Positions 34,537 through 44,691 are shown, counted from the first letter of the stretch. The stretch is DNA of 64,000 nt from Paludisphaera soli (GCF_011064595.1 NZ_JAALJI010000028.1:41620-105619); one strand, 5' to 3'. Numbers and translations: made by a program. Notes: generated by a model not told the origin, from the sequence alone.

Positions 34537-35862
34537 ATGGATCGTCGGATCTGGGTCGGGCTGGCGGTGTTGGCGTGCGGGGTGGTCTCGGGATGCGGGA
34601 ACGCCGCGTCCTCGACGTCCCCGGCGGCGCGTCCGCCGGACCTCGTCCTCTACGAAAAGCCGATCTCGCGCGAGGTGAGGGACTTCGAGACCTTCCCGGG
34701 CCGGACCGAGGCCGTGATGTCGGTCGAGATCCGGTCGCGCGTCTCCGGCTACCTCAACCAGGTGTACTTCCAGGACGGCCAGCACGTCGAGAAGGATGCG
34801 GTCCTCTTCCAGATCGACGATCGGCCCTTCCAGGCGGCCTTCGACCGGGCCCAGGCCTCCCTGGAGCAGGCCGAGACCCGGGCCAAGCGGCTGAACAGCG
34901 AGTTCCAGCGGGCCAAGGTCCTGTACGACCGGGGCATGTCGATCAGCCGCGAGGAATACGACCGCTACGCCTACGACCACGCCGAGGCCGTCGCGGCGAT
35001 CGGCACCGCCAAGGCCGCCCACGACCTCGCGCAGCTCGACCTGCAGTTCACCCGGGTGTCGTCCCCCATCTCCGGCCGGCTCGGCCGTCGGCTGGTCGAC
35101 CCGGGCAACCTCGTCGAGTCCGACACGACGGCGCTCACCACCATCGTCAGCCAGGATCCGATCTACGTCTACTTCGACGTCAACGAGGCGGCCATGCTGC
35201 GGATCCGCCGCCTGCTTCAGGAGGGGGGGATCAAGGCCCAGAGCGAACGCGAGGTCCCCGTCGAGATCGCCCTGTCCGACGAGCCCGACTTCCGCCACAA
35301 GGGGGTCGTCGACTTCACCGACAACCGCGTCGACCTGAACACCGGCACGCTCCGCTTCCGCGCCCGGCTCGACAACCCGGACGGACTGTTCACGCCGGGC
35401 CTGTTCGTCCGCGTCAAGCTGCCGATCGGCGAGCCCCACCCCGCGCTCTTGGTCCGCGAGGAATCGCTGACCTCGGACCAGGGCGCCAAGAAGGTCTACG
35501 TCGTGAAGCGGGCGATGAAGGACGGCCAGCCCGAGTTCTTCACCGACAAGTCGGGCAAGCCCCTCGTCGGCCGCGACGGATCGCCCATCCCCAAGTACAC
35601 CCACTCGCTCGTCTCCCTGGGACGGATCGGCGTCCTCGTCGACGGCTACCGCGAGGTCGAGGAGGGGATCGGGCCCGATGACCTGGTGGTCGTCAGCGGC
35701 CTCCAGAAGCTCCGCAAGGACGCGCCCGTCGCGGCGGGCCCCTTCGAGCCCGACTCCGACGCGGCCTCGACCTCGAAGCCGGAAGCGGCCCCCGCCGCGG
35801 CCTCGCCCCCCGCGCCGGCCGCGGCGCCGGCGCAAGCCGCCGCCCCCGCGAAGGCACCCTGA
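34537..35862 (+). CDS. RND efflux periplasmic adaptor lipoprotein
   Basis: A 441-residue membrane-fusion protein. The ATG at 34537 is preferred because AGGAG lies 8 bases upstream and it gives a compact lipoprotein signal (IWVGLAVLACGVVSGC); an ATG at 34507 overlapping the tetR stop would add 10 residues. The mature part has the expected order: lipoyl half (VEIRSRVSGYLNQVYFQDGQHVEKDAVLFQID), alpha-helical hairpin (FDRAQASLEQAETRAKRL), second lipoyl half (FTRVSSPISGRLGRRLVDPGNLV) and beta-barrel domain (FTPGLFVRVKLPIG). An Ala/Pro-rich tail (~45 residues) is unusual. It links the inner-membrane RND pump to an outer channel. Confidence 0.92.
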   Translation: MDRRIWVGLAVLACGVVSGCGNAASSTSPAARPPDLVLYEKPISREVRDFETFPGRTEAVMSVEIRSRVSGYLNQVYFQDGQHVEKDAVLFQIDDRPFQAAFDRAQASLEQAETRAKRLNSEFQRAKVLYDRGMSISREEYDRYAYDHAEAVAAIGTAKAAHDLAQLDLQFTRVSSPISGRLGRRLVDPGNLVESDTTALTTIVSQDPIYVYFDVNEAAMLRIRRLLQEGGIKAQSEREVPVEIALSDEPDFRHKGVVDFTDNRVDLNTGTLRFRARLDNPDGLFTPGLFVRVKLPIGEPHPALLVREESLTSDQGAKKVYVVKRAMKDGQPEFFTDKSGKPLVGRDGSPIPKYTHSLVSLGRIGVLVDGYREVEEGIGPDDLVVVSGLQKLRKDAPVAAGPFEPDSDAASTSKPEAAPAAASPPAPAAAPAQAAAPAKAP

Positions 35863-35913
35863 TCGTCCGACCGTCACGCGAGAAGCCCCCCGACCCCGGC
35901 GAGACGCAACCCC

Positions 35914-38900
35914 TTGTTCACGCGCTTCTTCATCGACCGGCCGATCTTCGCCTCGGTCATCTCGATCGTGATCACGCTGGCCGGCGCTCTGTCGCTGTAC
36001 AGCCTGCCGGTCGCGATGTTCCCCCAGATCGCGCCCCCGACCGTGATGGTGACCTGCCAGTACCCGGGCGCCAACGCACAGGTGGTTTCCGACACGGTCG
36101 CCTCGCCGATCGAGCAGAAGGTCAACGGCGTCGACGACATGATGTACATGTCGTCGCAGTCGACCAACGACGGCAACTACACGCTGACGGTCACGTTCAA
36201 GCAGGGTGTGGACCTCAACCTGGCGCAGGTCCTGGTGCAGAACCGGGTGGCCCTGGCGGTCCCCATGCTGCCGGACGTCATCAAGGCCACGGGCGTGACC
36301 ACCCGCAAGCGATCGCCCGACATCCTGCTGTCGATCGGCCTCTTCTCGCCCGACGGCCGGTACGACCAGCTCTACCTGAGCAACTACGCGCTGATGCACG
36401 TCCGCGAGGAGCTAGCCCGGGTGCCGGGGATCAGCGACGTCGGCGTGCTGGGGACGCGCAACTACAGCATGAGGATCTGGCTCGACCCGGACAAGCTGGC
36501 CGCCCGTGAGCTGAACCCGGGCGACGTAACGGCCGCCCTCCGCGAGCAGAACGCGCAGGTGGCCGCCGGCTCGGTCGGCCAGTCGCCCGGCGCCGGCGGC
36601 TCGCGGACCCAGTTCACGATCGACACGCTGGGGAGGCTCGACGACGTCGACCAGTTCGCCGACGTGATCGTCAAGCGGACCGCCGACGGCCGGATCGTCC
36701 GCATCCGCGACCTCGGCGAGATCGAGCTGGGCGCCCGCAGCCTCGACATCGACAGCGAGATCAACGGCAAGCCAGTGGCCAACATGGCCATCTTCATGCT
36801 CCCCGACTCCAACGCGCTGGAGACCGCCGACGTCGTCCGCGCCAAGATCGAGGAGCTGAAGAAGGACTTCCCCGAAGGCCTCGATTACATGATCCGGTAC
36901 GACACGACCCCGTACATCCGCGAGTCGATCCAGGAGGTCTTCAAGACCCTGAGGGACTCGGTGATCCTGGTGGCCCTGGTGGTCCTGCTGTTCCTCCAGA
37001 ACTGGCGGTCGGCCCTGATCCCGCTGGTGGCGGTGCCGGTGGGGATCGTCGGCACGTTCGCGGTCATGCTGGGGATGGGGTTCAGCCTGAATAACCTGAC
37101 GCTGTTCGGGCTGGTGCTGGCGATCGGCATCGTGGTCGACGACGCCATCGTCGTCGTCGAGGCCGTCGAGCACCACATCGAGCACGGCCTCGCGCCTCGG
37201 GCGGCGACCTTGCGGGCGATGTCCGAAGTCTCCTCGCCGGTGGTGGCGGTGGGGCTGGTGCTGACGGCGGTGTTCGTCCCCTGCGCGTTCATCTCGGGGA
37301 TCACCGGCCAGTTCTTCCGTCAGTTCGCCCTCACCATCGCCTCGGCCACGGTCCTGTCGACGATCAACTCGCTGACCCTGAGCCCCGCGCTCGCGGCCCT
37401 GCTGCTCAAGCCCCGGGCGAAGGGGGAATACCAGGCCCTCCCGCGGATCGTCCTGGCCGGGATCGGGGCCTGGGTCGGATACACCTCGCTCGGCCCCCGG
37501 CTCCAGCCCTACCTCGAACGGGCCGGGACCGAGGCCGTCAACCGGGCCGCGGTCTTCGACTCGGCGCGCGACCTCCTGGCCGGGCTCGGGGCGACGCCCG
37601 AGCAGATGGCCCACGGCCTCGGCGCCGTCCTCGGCGGGCTGGCCCTCTGGACGCTGGCCGGGCCGCTGAACTGGGTGTTGGGCGGGTTCTTCACGCTGTT
37701 CAATCGGGGCTTCCTGGCGACGGCCTGCCTGTATTCCCGGCTGGTCGGCGGGCTGCTCCGGGTCTTCCTCTTGGTCTTCGCCGTCTACGCCGGGCTGCTG
37801 TTCCTGACGTACGACACGTTCGTGAAGACGCCCCGCGGCTTCGTCCCGTCGCAGGACATGGGCTACATGCTGGCGAACATCCAGCTCCCCGACTCGGCCT
37901 CACTGGAGCGGACCCGCACCACCCTCCGCAAAATCGCCTCGATCGTCCGCGAGGAGCCGGGGGTGGCGGCGACGGTGGCGATCTCGGGCCAGTCGCTCCT
38001 GCTCAGCGCCTTCGGGTCGAATTTCGGGACGATGTTCATCACCCTGGATCCGTTCAGCAAGCGTTCGAGCGACGAGCTGTACTACGAGGTCATCATGAAC
38101 AAGCTCCGGGGGCGGCTGGCGACGGCCGTGCCGGAGGCCAACGTGGCGATCCTCGGCCCGCCGCCGATCCGGGGCGCCGGCCGCGCCGGGGGCTGGATGC
38201 TGATGGTCGAGGACCGGGGCGACCTCGGCCCGATCCGGCTCCAGCGCGAGATCGAGCGCCTGGCGGCCGCCGCGAACGTCAGCCCGACCAACCCCGGGAT
38301 CGACGTGAACGGCGAGCCGATCCCCCCCGAGGCCGCGAAGAAGCCCGAGGCCGAAGTGCCGTCCAGGGAGGGCCTCGCCGCGAGGCTCCGCGCCTGGCTC
38401 GACGGCGAGCCCGCGGCGCGAACGCCGGCGATCGACGGCCTCACCTCGGTCTTCCGGGCCAACGTCCCCCAGATCTTCCTCGACGTCGACCGCGACGCCT
38501 GCCTGGTCAAAGGGCTGGCGCTCCGCGACGTCTTCCAGGCCCTCCAGGCCTACCTCGGCTCGCTCTACGTCAACGACTTCAACCTGTTCGGCCGGACCTG
38601 GCAGGTGGTCGTCCAGGCCATGCCGAAGTATCGCGACCAGAAGGAAGACATCAGCCGGCTCCAGGTTCGCAACGACCGGGGGACGATGGTGCCGATCGGG
38701 GCCGTGGCGCGGGTCGAGGAGATCAACGGTCCCTTGATCCTCACGCGATACAACATGTACCCCGCGGCCTCGATCAACGGGGCCGCCGCGCCGGGCGTCA
38801 GCTCGGGCACGGCGATCGCCGCGATGGAGAAGCTCGCCGCCCGCGAACTCCCCCAGGCCATGAGCTACGAGTGGACCGAGTTGGCCTTCCTGGAGCAACA

Positions 38901-39588
38901 GGCGGGCAACACGGCGCTCTACGTGTTCGGGTTCTCGATCGCGATGGTCTTCCTGGTGCTCGCGGCCCAGTTCGAGAGCTGGTCGATGCCGCTGGCCGTC
39001 ATCCTGTCGGTCCCGCTCTGCATGCTCAGCGCGGTGGTCGGGGTGCGCAACAGCGCCTCGCTGGGCGTGCACAATGCCGCGGCCGACATCAACATCTTCA
39101 CCCAGGTCGGCCTGGTGGTGCTGGTGGGCCTGGCGAGCAAGAATGCGATCCTCATCGTCCAGTTCGCCAAGCTGATCCACACCGAGGGGGGCCGGTCGAT
39201 CCGCGAGGCCACCCTGGAAGCCTGCCGGCTCCGGCTGCGGCCGATCATCATGACGTCGCTGGCGTTCATCCTCGGCGTCGTCCCCCTGCTCTACGCCCAC
39301 GGGGCGGGCGCCGAGATGCGGAAGTCGCTGGGGGTGGCCGTGTTCAGCGGCATGCTCGGCGTCACTTTGTTCGGCGTCGTCCTGACCCCGGTCTTCTTCT
39401 ACGTGATCGACTCCGCGAGCGAATCGCGCTTCTTCCGCTCGCCCTGGGTCCGCTTCCTCGGCCGGACGACGCTGGACCTGCTGACCCTCCGCTTCCTCTG
39501 GCGTCCCGCCTGGACGCTGGCGAAGCGCGGCGCCGCCGTCGCGACCCGCACCAAGCCCGCCCGCAACGAACACCCCGACGAGAGGTGA
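35914..39588 (+). CDS. RND efflux pump, HAE1/AcrB type (first of pair)
   Basis: A 1224-residue proton-driven exporter from a TTG start that gives the canonical MFTRFFIDRPIFASVISIVITLAG first helix. Proton-relay residues are present: GIVVDDAIVVVE in TM4, a Lys in VGLASKNAILIV (TM10), and Arg/Thr in RLRPIIMTSLAFILG (TM11). It is longer than AcrB (~1050): an extra ~110-residue block with two hydrophobic segments follows TM6 (VLAGIGAWVGYTS..., VLGGLALWTLAGPLNWVLGG), and a second ~50-residue Pro/Glu-rich insert lies in the second periplasmic half (EAAKKPEAEVPSREG). Together with the adaptor and the next gene it forms an efflux system; the substrate is unknown. Confidence 0.93.
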   Translation: MFTRFFIDRPIFASVISIVITLAGALSLYSLPVAMFPQIAPPTVMVTCQYPGANAQVVSDTVASPIEQKVNGVDDMMYMSSQSTNDGNYTLTVTFKQGVDLNLAQVLVQNRVALAVPMLPDVIKATGVTTRKRSPDILLSIGLFSPDGRYDQLYLSNYALMHVREELARVPGISDVGVLGTRNYSMRIWLDPDKLAARELNPGDVTAALREQNAQVAAGSVGQSPGAGGSRTQFTIDTLGRLDDVDQFADVIVKRTADGRIVRIRDLGEIELGARSLDIDSEINGKPVANMAIFMLPDSNALETADVVRAKIEELKKDFPEGLDYMIRYDTTPYIRESIQEVFKTLRDSVILVALVVLLFLQNWRSALIPLVAVPVGIVGTFAVMLGMGFSLNNLTLFGLVLAIGIVVDDAIVVVEAVEHHIEHGLAPRAATLRAMSEVSSPVVAVGLVLTAVFVPCAFISGITGQFFRQFALTIASATVLSTINSLTLSPALAALLLKPRAKGEYQALPRIVLAGIGAWVGYTSLGPRLQPYLERAGTEAVNRAAVFDSARDLLAGLGATPEQMAHGLGAVLGGLALWTLAGPLNWVLGGFFTLFNRGFLATACLYSRLVGGLLRVFLLVFAVYAGLLFLTYDTFVKTPRGFVPSQDMGYMLANIQLPDSASLERTRTTLRKIASIVREEPGVAATVAISGQSLLLSAFGSNFGTMFITLDPFSKRSSDELYYEVIMNKLRGRLATAVPEANVAILGPPPIRGAGRAGGWMLMVEDRGDLGPIRLQREIERLAAAANVSPTNPGIDVNGEPIPPEAAKKPEAEVPSREGLAARLRAWLDGEPAARTPAIDGLTSVFRANVPQIFLDVDRDACLVKGLALRDVFQALQAYLGSLYVNDFNLFGRTWQVVVQAMPKYRDQKEDISRLQVRNDRGTMVPIGAVARVEEINGPLILTRYNMYPAASINGAAAPGVSSGTAIAAMEKLAARELPQAMSYEWTELAFLEQQAGNTALYVFGFSIAMVFLVLAAQFESWSMPLAVILSVPLCMLSAVVGVRNSASLGVHNAAADINIFTQVGLVVLVGLASKNAILIVQFAKLIHTEGGRSIREATLEACRLRLRPIIMTSLAFILGVVPLLYAHGAGAEMRKSLGVAVFSGMLGVTLFGVVLTPVFFYVIDSASESRFFRSPWVRFLGRTTLDLLTLRFLWRPAWTLAKRGAAVATRTKPARNEHPDER

Positions 39589-39595
39589 GGCCGCC

Positions 39596-42500
39596 GTGTT
39601 CTCCCGATTCTTCATCGACCGACCGATCTTCGCCTCGGTGCTCTCGATCGTGATCACGCTCGCCGGCGGCGTCACGCTCTGGACGCTCCCCGTCGCGCAG
39701 TATCCCGACATCACGCCCCCCACGGTCGAGGTCTCGGCGTACTACCCGGGGGCCAACGCGCAGGTCGTCGCCGACACCGTCGCCGCGCCGATCGAGCAGC
39801 AGGTCAACGGCGTCGAGAACATGCTCTACATGTCGTCGCAGTGCACCAACGACGGCAACTACACGCTGACCGTCACGTTCAAGCCGGGCGTCGACCTGAA
39901 CATGGCCCAGGTCCTCGTGCAGAACCGCGAGGCCCTCGCCGAGCCGATCCTGCCCGAGTTGGTCAAGCGCCGCGGGGTCTCGGTGACCAAGAAGTCGCCG
40001 AGCATCCTGATGATCATCAACGTCTACTCGCCCGACGATTCCCGCGACAACCTCTACCTGAGCAACTACGCCACCATCCAGCTCCGCGACGAGCTGGCCC
40101 GGCTCGACGGCATCGGCGACATCACCTACCTCGGCCAGCGCAACTACAGCATGCGGGTCTGGCTCGACCCCCAGAAGATGGCGTTCCGCAACCTGAGCGC
40201 GTCCGACGTGGTCCGGGCGATCGAGCAGCAGAACATCCAGGTCGCCGCCGGCCAGCTCGGCCAGCCCCCGGTCGACACCGGCCAGGCCTTCCAGTTCACC
40301 ATCACCACCCTCGGCCGGCTGACCGACACCGAGCAGTTCGCCGACATGGTCCTCAAGGCCGACCCCGCCGGCGGCGTGGTCCGGCTCTCCGACGTGGCCG
40401 AGGTCGAGCTGGGCGCGCAGGGCTACGACCAGGCCTGCACGCTCGACGGCCGGGCCACCGTCGCCCTCTCGGTCTACCAGCGCCCGGGCTCGAACGCCCT
40501 GGAGACCGCCCGCTCCGTCCGCGCCAAGATGGAGGAGCTGAAGGACCGCTTCCCCGAGGGCGTCGACTACGCCATCGCCTACGACACCACCCCGTTCATC
40601 ACCGAGTCGGTGAACGAGGTCTTCAAGACCCTGCGCGACGCCGTGATCCTGGTGGCGATCGTCGTCCTGCTGTTCCTCCAGAACTGGCGGTCGGCCCTCA
40701 TCCCCCTGATCGCCGTGCCGGTCGCCGTGGTGGGGACGTTCGCCGTGATGTCGGCGATGGGGTTCAGCCTGAACAACCTGACGCTGTTCGGGCTGGTGCT
40801 GGCGATCGGCATCGTGGTCGACGACGCCATCGTCGTCGTCGAGGCCGTCGAGCACCACATCGAGCACGGCCTCGCGCCTCGGGAGGCCACGATCCGGGCG
40901 ATGGAGCAGGTCTCCTCGCCGGTGGTGGCGGTGGGGCTGGTGCTGACGGCGGTGTTCGTCCCCTGCGCGTTCATCTCGGGGATCACCGGCCAGTTCTTCC
41001 GCCAGTTCGCCCTCACCATCGCGACCTCCACGCTGATCTCGGCGTTCAACTCGCTGACCCTGAGCCCCGCGCTGGCGGCCCTGCTGCTCAAGCCCCGCCG
41101 CAAGGGGGCGTTCGAGGCGCTGCCGATCTGGACGTTCCTGGCGGTCGGGGCCTGGGCCGGCGCCGTCTGGCTGGGACCGGCGGCGGCCGGGATGTTCCCG
41201 CAGCCGGCCGCCCTCCGGGATTCGACCATCCTGACCCACGACCGCCTCGGCATGATCCTGGGAGGGGCCGCCGGCGCGGCGGCGGGGCTGCTGCTGGGCT
41301 TCCCGCTGAATCGCCTGCTGGGCTGGGCCTTCGCGGCGTTCAACCGCTTCTTCGACGCCGCCACCGGCTCCTACACGCGGATCGTGGGGGGCCTCCTGAG
41401 GGTCAGCGCCCTGGTCCTGCTTCTCTACGGCGGCCTGCTCTACGTCACCTACTGGGGGTTCTCGCGGACGCCGACCGGGTTCATCCCGTCGCAGGACAAG
41501 GGCTACCTGCTGGTGAACGTCCAGCTGCCGGACTCCTCCTCGCTGGAGCGGACCCGGGCGGTCATGATGCAGGCCGAGGCCCTGGCGCTCAAGCTCCCCG
41601 GCGTCACGCACACCCTGGCCATCGCCGGCCAGTCGATCCTGATGAACGCCAACGCCCCGAACTTCGGCGCGATGTACGTCATGCTCGACGACTTCCACCA
41701 CCGGGCGCACGAAGGGCTGTCCGGCCCGGTCATCGCGGCCCGCCTCCAGGAGGCGCTCCAGGAGCAGGTGCACGAGGGGACGGTCAACGTCTTCGACGCG
41801 CCGCCGGTCGACGGCCTGGGGACCGCCGGCGGCTTCAAGATCGTCGTCGAGGACCGCGGCGACCTCGGCCCCGCCGAGCTGGAGGCGACCGCCCGGCGGC
41901 TGGTCGCGGCGGGCGACGCCTCGCCGATGCTGCAGGGGCTGTTCACCAGCTTCCGGGCCGACACTCCCTGGCTCTTCCTGGACGTGGACCGCGACAAGGC
42001 CAAGCTGCTGGGCGTCTCCATCTCGGAGCTGTTCAACACCCTGCAGGTCTACCTCGGCTCGCTCTACGTCAACGATTTCAACCGGTTCGGCCGCACCTGG
42101 CAGGTCAACGTCCAGGGCCGCGCCGACTTCCGCCAGGAGATGCGCGACCTCGCCGGGCTCCGCGTCCGCAACGAGCAGGGCGGCATGGTCCCGCTGGGGT
42201 CGCTCGTCCGCACCCGAGACGTGAGCGGGCCGGTCATGAACCTGCGCTACAACCTCTACCCCTCGGCCGCGATCAACCTTTACCCCGCTCCGGGCGTCAG
42301 CTCGGGCCAGGCGCTCGACGAGATGCAGAGGATCATGGACGAGGAGCTTCCCCAGGCCATGCGCTCGGACTGGACCGAGTTGGCCCTGCTCCAGCGCCAG
42401 ACCGGCAACACGGCCATGTTCGCCTTCGCCCTGGCGGTGGTCCTCGTCTTCCTCGTCCTCGCGGCCCAGTACGAGAGCTGGGCCTTGCCGCTCGCCGTCA

Positions 42501-43027
42501 TCCTGGTCGTGCCGATGTGCCTGCTCTGCTCGACCATCGGCGTCAACCTCTGGCGCATGGACGTGAACATCTTCACGCAGGTCGGATTCATCGTCCTCGT
42601 CGGCCTGGCGTGCAAGAACGCGATCCTCATCGTCGAGTTCGCCAAGGCCCGGCGCGAGGCCGGCTCCTCCGCGTATGAGGCGACCCTGGAGGCCTGCGAA
42701 CTCCGGCTGCGGCCGATCATCATGACCTCGCTGGCCTTCATCCTCGGCGTCGTCCCCCTGATCCTCGCCGCCGGGGCCGGCGCCGAGATGCGCCAGACCC
42801 TGGGCGTGGCCGTCTTCAGCGGGATGCTGGGCGTCACCCTGTTCGGCATCTTCTTGACGCCCGTCTTCTACTACGTCATCCAGCGCCTGGCCGACCGCCG
42901 CGACGAGCGCCGCCCCCCCGACGAGCGCCGCGACGCCTCGCGAGCCCTCGCCCATCGGCCCGGCTCGAACGGCGACGCCGAACACGCCGACGCCGAGTCC
43001 GACGAGGATCTCGTCCGCTCTCATTAA
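39596..43027 (+). CDS. RND efflux pump, HAE1/AcrB type (second of pair)
   Basis: A 1143-residue paralogue of the preceding gene, 7 bases downstream, starting at GTG. It keeps the DD pair of TM4 (GIVVDDAIVVVE), the TM10 Lys (GLACKNAILIVEFA) and TM11 RLRPIIMTSLAFILG, so it should be active. It also has the extra hydrophobic block after TM6 (LAVGAWAGAVWLGPAAAG, LGGAAGAAAGLLLGFPLNRLLGWAF) but lacks the second insert. Stretches of >90 bases around TM4 and TM5 are nearly identical in DNA to the first gene, suggesting gene conversion. A heteromeric pump as in MdtBC is possible. No outer-membrane channel gene follows. Confidence 0.93.
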   Translation: MFSRFFIDRPIFASVLSIVITLAGGVTLWTLPVAQYPDITPPTVEVSAYYPGANAQVVADTVAAPIEQQVNGVENMLYMSSQCTNDGNYTLTVTFKPGVDLNMAQVLVQNREALAEPILPELVKRRGVSVTKKSPSILMIINVYSPDDSRDNLYLSNYATIQLRDELARLDGIGDITYLGQRNYSMRVWLDPQKMAFRNLSASDVVRAIEQQNIQVAAGQLGQPPVDTGQAFQFTITTLGRLTDTEQFADMVLKADPAGGVVRLSDVAEVELGAQGYDQACTLDGRATVALSVYQRPGSNALETARSVRAKMEELKDRFPEGVDYAIAYDTTPFITESVNEVFKTLRDAVILVAIVVLLFLQNWRSALIPLIAVPVAVVGTFAVMSAMGFSLNNLTLFGLVLAIGIVVDDAIVVVEAVEHHIEHGLAPREATIRAMEQVSSPVVAVGLVLTAVFVPCAFISGITGQFFRQFALTIATSTLISAFNSLTLSPALAALLLKPRRKGAFEALPIWTFLAVGAWAGAVWLGPAAAGMFPQPAALRDSTILTHDRLGMILGGAAGAAAGLLLGFPLNRLLGWAFAAFNRFFDAATGSYTRIVGGLLRVSALVLLLYGGLLYVTYWGFSRTPTGFIPSQDKGYLLVNVQLPDSSSLERTRAVMMQAEALALKLPGVTHTLAIAGQSILMNANAPNFGAMYVMLDDFHHRAHEGLSGPVIAARLQEALQEQVHEGTVNVFDAPPVDGLGTAGGFKIVVEDRGDLGPAELEATARRLVAAGDASPMLQGLFTSFRADTPWLFLDVDRDKAKLLGVSISELFNTLQVYLGSLYVNDFNRFGRTWQVNVQGRADFRQEMRDLAGLRVRNEQGGMVPLGSLVRTRDVSGPVMNLRYNLYPSAAINLYPAPGVSSGQALDEMQRIMDEELPQAMRSDWTELALLQRQTGNTAMFAFALAVVLVFLVLAAQYESWALPLAVILVVPMCLLCSTIGVNLWRMDVNIFTQVGFIVLVGLACKNAILIVEFAKARREAGSSAYEATLEACELRLRPIIMTSLAFILGVVPLILAAGAGAEMRQTLGVAVFSGMLGVTLFGIFLTPVFYYVIQRLADRRDERRPPDERRDASRALAHRPGSNGDAEHADAESDEDLVRSH

Positions 43028-43341
43028 CGGCCTTTCACGCACGAATCCGTTCGCCCGAAATCGCGGGATCCGTTCGGTTCGCCGGCTTGACGCGGATCCA
43101 TGCTATCGCCTATAACGGCCTGCCGGGATCGACGCCCCTGGATCGATCCCGCAAGCCCTTGGTCCCGTCCGCGCCCCCCCCTCTCCTCTCCGGCGCGCGG
43201 ATGGCTCGAGCGCCCGCTCGTCCCGACAGACCTCGACCCAGGGCGCCTCCGCGCGCTTCGGGGGTTCCCCACGCCGCGAGGGTCGAGCCTCGCGACGCCG
43301 TCCTTGCGCGCGGGCGACGTCCTCATTTTGGAGCCGGATCC
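43028..43341. other. 314-base gap with leader of first lipoprotein cassette
   Basis: No gene is seen. It holds a good promoter (listed separately), a pyrimidine-rich tract (43174-43195) ending in CCGGCG that recurs in the other two cassettes, and a long leader before the first lipoprotein. Confidence 0.4.
43087..43116 (+). promoter_or_regulatory. promoter of cassette 1
   Basis: TTGACG and TATAAC, each five of six to the sigma-70 consensus, stand 18 bases apart. The -10 box lies 225 bases before the lipoprotein start, a distance almost the same as in cassette 2. Confidence 0.65.
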
Positions 43342-43539
43342 ATGCCTCGTCCTTCGAAGAGTCGCTGGTTCGCGATCGGCCTGACAGCCCTCGTCCTGAT
43401 CGGCTGCCAGCCCGAGGAAGTGGGCACGGTCGGGCCGGAGGCTCCGCCGGACGACGCGGCCGTCGCCGATCCCGACGTGCCGGCCAAGGGGAAGGGCAAG
43501 GGGGCCGTCGTGCCCGTGACCCGCGAGTCCCGCAAATGA
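43342..43539 (+). CDS. small EVGT-type lipoprotein, cassette 1
   Basis: A 65-residue lipoprotein from an ATG with GGAG 9 bases upstream; the open frame before it is Arg/Pro-rich and not a signal. The N-terminus is basic ([10 protein letters not shown]), the hydrophobic core is [11 protein letters not shown] and the lipid-modified Cys is followed by QPEEVGTVG. The rest is Pro/Asp/Lys-rich and likely unstructured ([10 protein letters not shown]). It pairs with the DUF1559 gene downstream and closely resembles two other small lipoproteins here. The family is not one I can name. Confidence 0.7.
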   Translation: MPRPSKSRWFAIGLTALVLIGCQPEEVGTVGPEAPPDDAAVADPDVPAKGKGKGAVVPVTRESRK

Positions 43540-43609
43540 GCCGGCCTCGACGCCACGTTCTCATCATCGTCCCCGGATCCTTCCTCGACGTCCTCACCAG
43601 GAGTTCCGC

Positions 43610-44641
43610 ATGCCCCCGACCCGGCCCGACCGCCGCTCCGGCTTCACGCTGATCGAATTGCTGGTAGTCATCGCCATCATCGCCGTGTTGATCGCCCTGC
43701 TCCTGCCGGCCGTGCAGTCGGCCCGCGAGGCCGCCCGCCGCGCCCAGTGCACCAACAATCTCAAGCAGCTCGCCCTAGGCGCGGCCAACTATGAGTCGAG
43801 CAACGGCTGCTTCCCGCCCAGCAACCTGACGACTTTCCGCTGGCGGTCCCAGACGACCCTCGACAGCCTGAGCATCTGGTTCCGCCTGGCGCCGTTCATC
43901 GAGCAGAAGGGGGTGTACGACGCCGCAAACATGCTCCTCTGCCAGTCCGACTGGGAGAACTTGACCGTAATCGGCCAGGGCATCACGTCGCTCTGGTGCC
44001 CGAGCGATCCCCTGGTCTCGCAGTCGGTGGCCCTCAACTGGACCGGAGCGCCGGCGGGCAGTTGGCGGATGCAATACAGCAGCTATGCGGCCAACGCCGG
44101 TCTGTGGAACCTGCGGATCCGCACCAACAACAACTTCGCGGCGCTCATGGCCTGCATGACCGGCCCAATGTACAGCCATTCCAACGTGACCGTCGCCGGC
44201 ATCACCGACGGCACCAGCAACACGATCGCTTTCGGCGAGCGCGCCCACTCGATCCTCCGGCAGACCATCCGCGACGAGTATCACTGGTGGTCGTCGGGCT
44301 ATTACACCGACAACAGCTTCCACAGCTACTGGCCGATCAACGCCCACAAGCGGCTCCCGCAGAGCGTCCTCACCAGTGGCACGTTCACGGAACGAACCGC
44401 CATCTACCTCTCCAGCCTGCATCCCGGGGGGGCGAACGTCTCCATGCTCGACGGCTCGGTGCGGTTCCTGAAGGAGTCGATCGACACCTGGGCGCTGGAC
44501 CCGACCACGGCGGTCCCGCTGGGGGTGACCTACACGAACTCCTTCACCCCCCCCGTCCTCGCGCCCGGCTCGAAGGTCGGCGTCTTACAGGCGCTGACGA
44601 CCCGCGCCGGCGGCGAGGTCATCTCGGCCGACGCCTACTGA
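43610..44641 (+). CDS. DUF1559 pseudopilin-like protein, cassette 1
   Basis: A 343-residue protein with a prepilin-type leader: basic residues, then [34 protein letters not shown], where cleavage and N-methylation before Phe are expected. DUF1559 follows, ending with the H-X9-DG motif ([16 protein letters not shown]) and a conserved tail ([16 protein letters not shown]). Such proteins are abundant in Planctomycetes and are thought to be secreted through a type II/IV-like apparatus or form surface fibres; the role is unproven. Start chosen at the ATG beginning MPPTRP, preceded by AGGAG. Confidence 0.92.
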   Translation: MPPTRPDRRSGFTLIELLVVIAIIAVLIALLLPAVQSAREAARRAQCTNNLKQLALGAANYESSNGCFPPSNLTTFRWRSQTTLDSLSIWFRLAPFIEQKGVYDAANMLLCQSDWENLTVIGQGITSLWCPSDPLVSQSVALNWTGAPAGSWRMQYSSYAANAGLWNLRIRTNNNFAALMACMTGPMYSHSNVTVAGITDGTSNTIAFGERAHSILRQTIRDEYHWWSSGYYTDNSFHSYWPINAHKRLPQSVLTSGTFTERTAIYLSSLHPGGANVSMLDGSVRFLKESIDTWALDPTTAVPLGVTYTNSFTPPVLAPGSKVGVLQALTTRAGGEVISADAY

Positions 44642-44691
44642 CGCGGCCGACCCGGCCGACCCCGACGCAACCCGCGAGCCTCCGCGAGTCG

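Noticed and set aside
39362..43042. A 1226-codon open frame on the minus strand opposite the second RND pump
   Set aside because: Shadow of the pump gene; the composition is His/Asp/Arg-rich with no motif.
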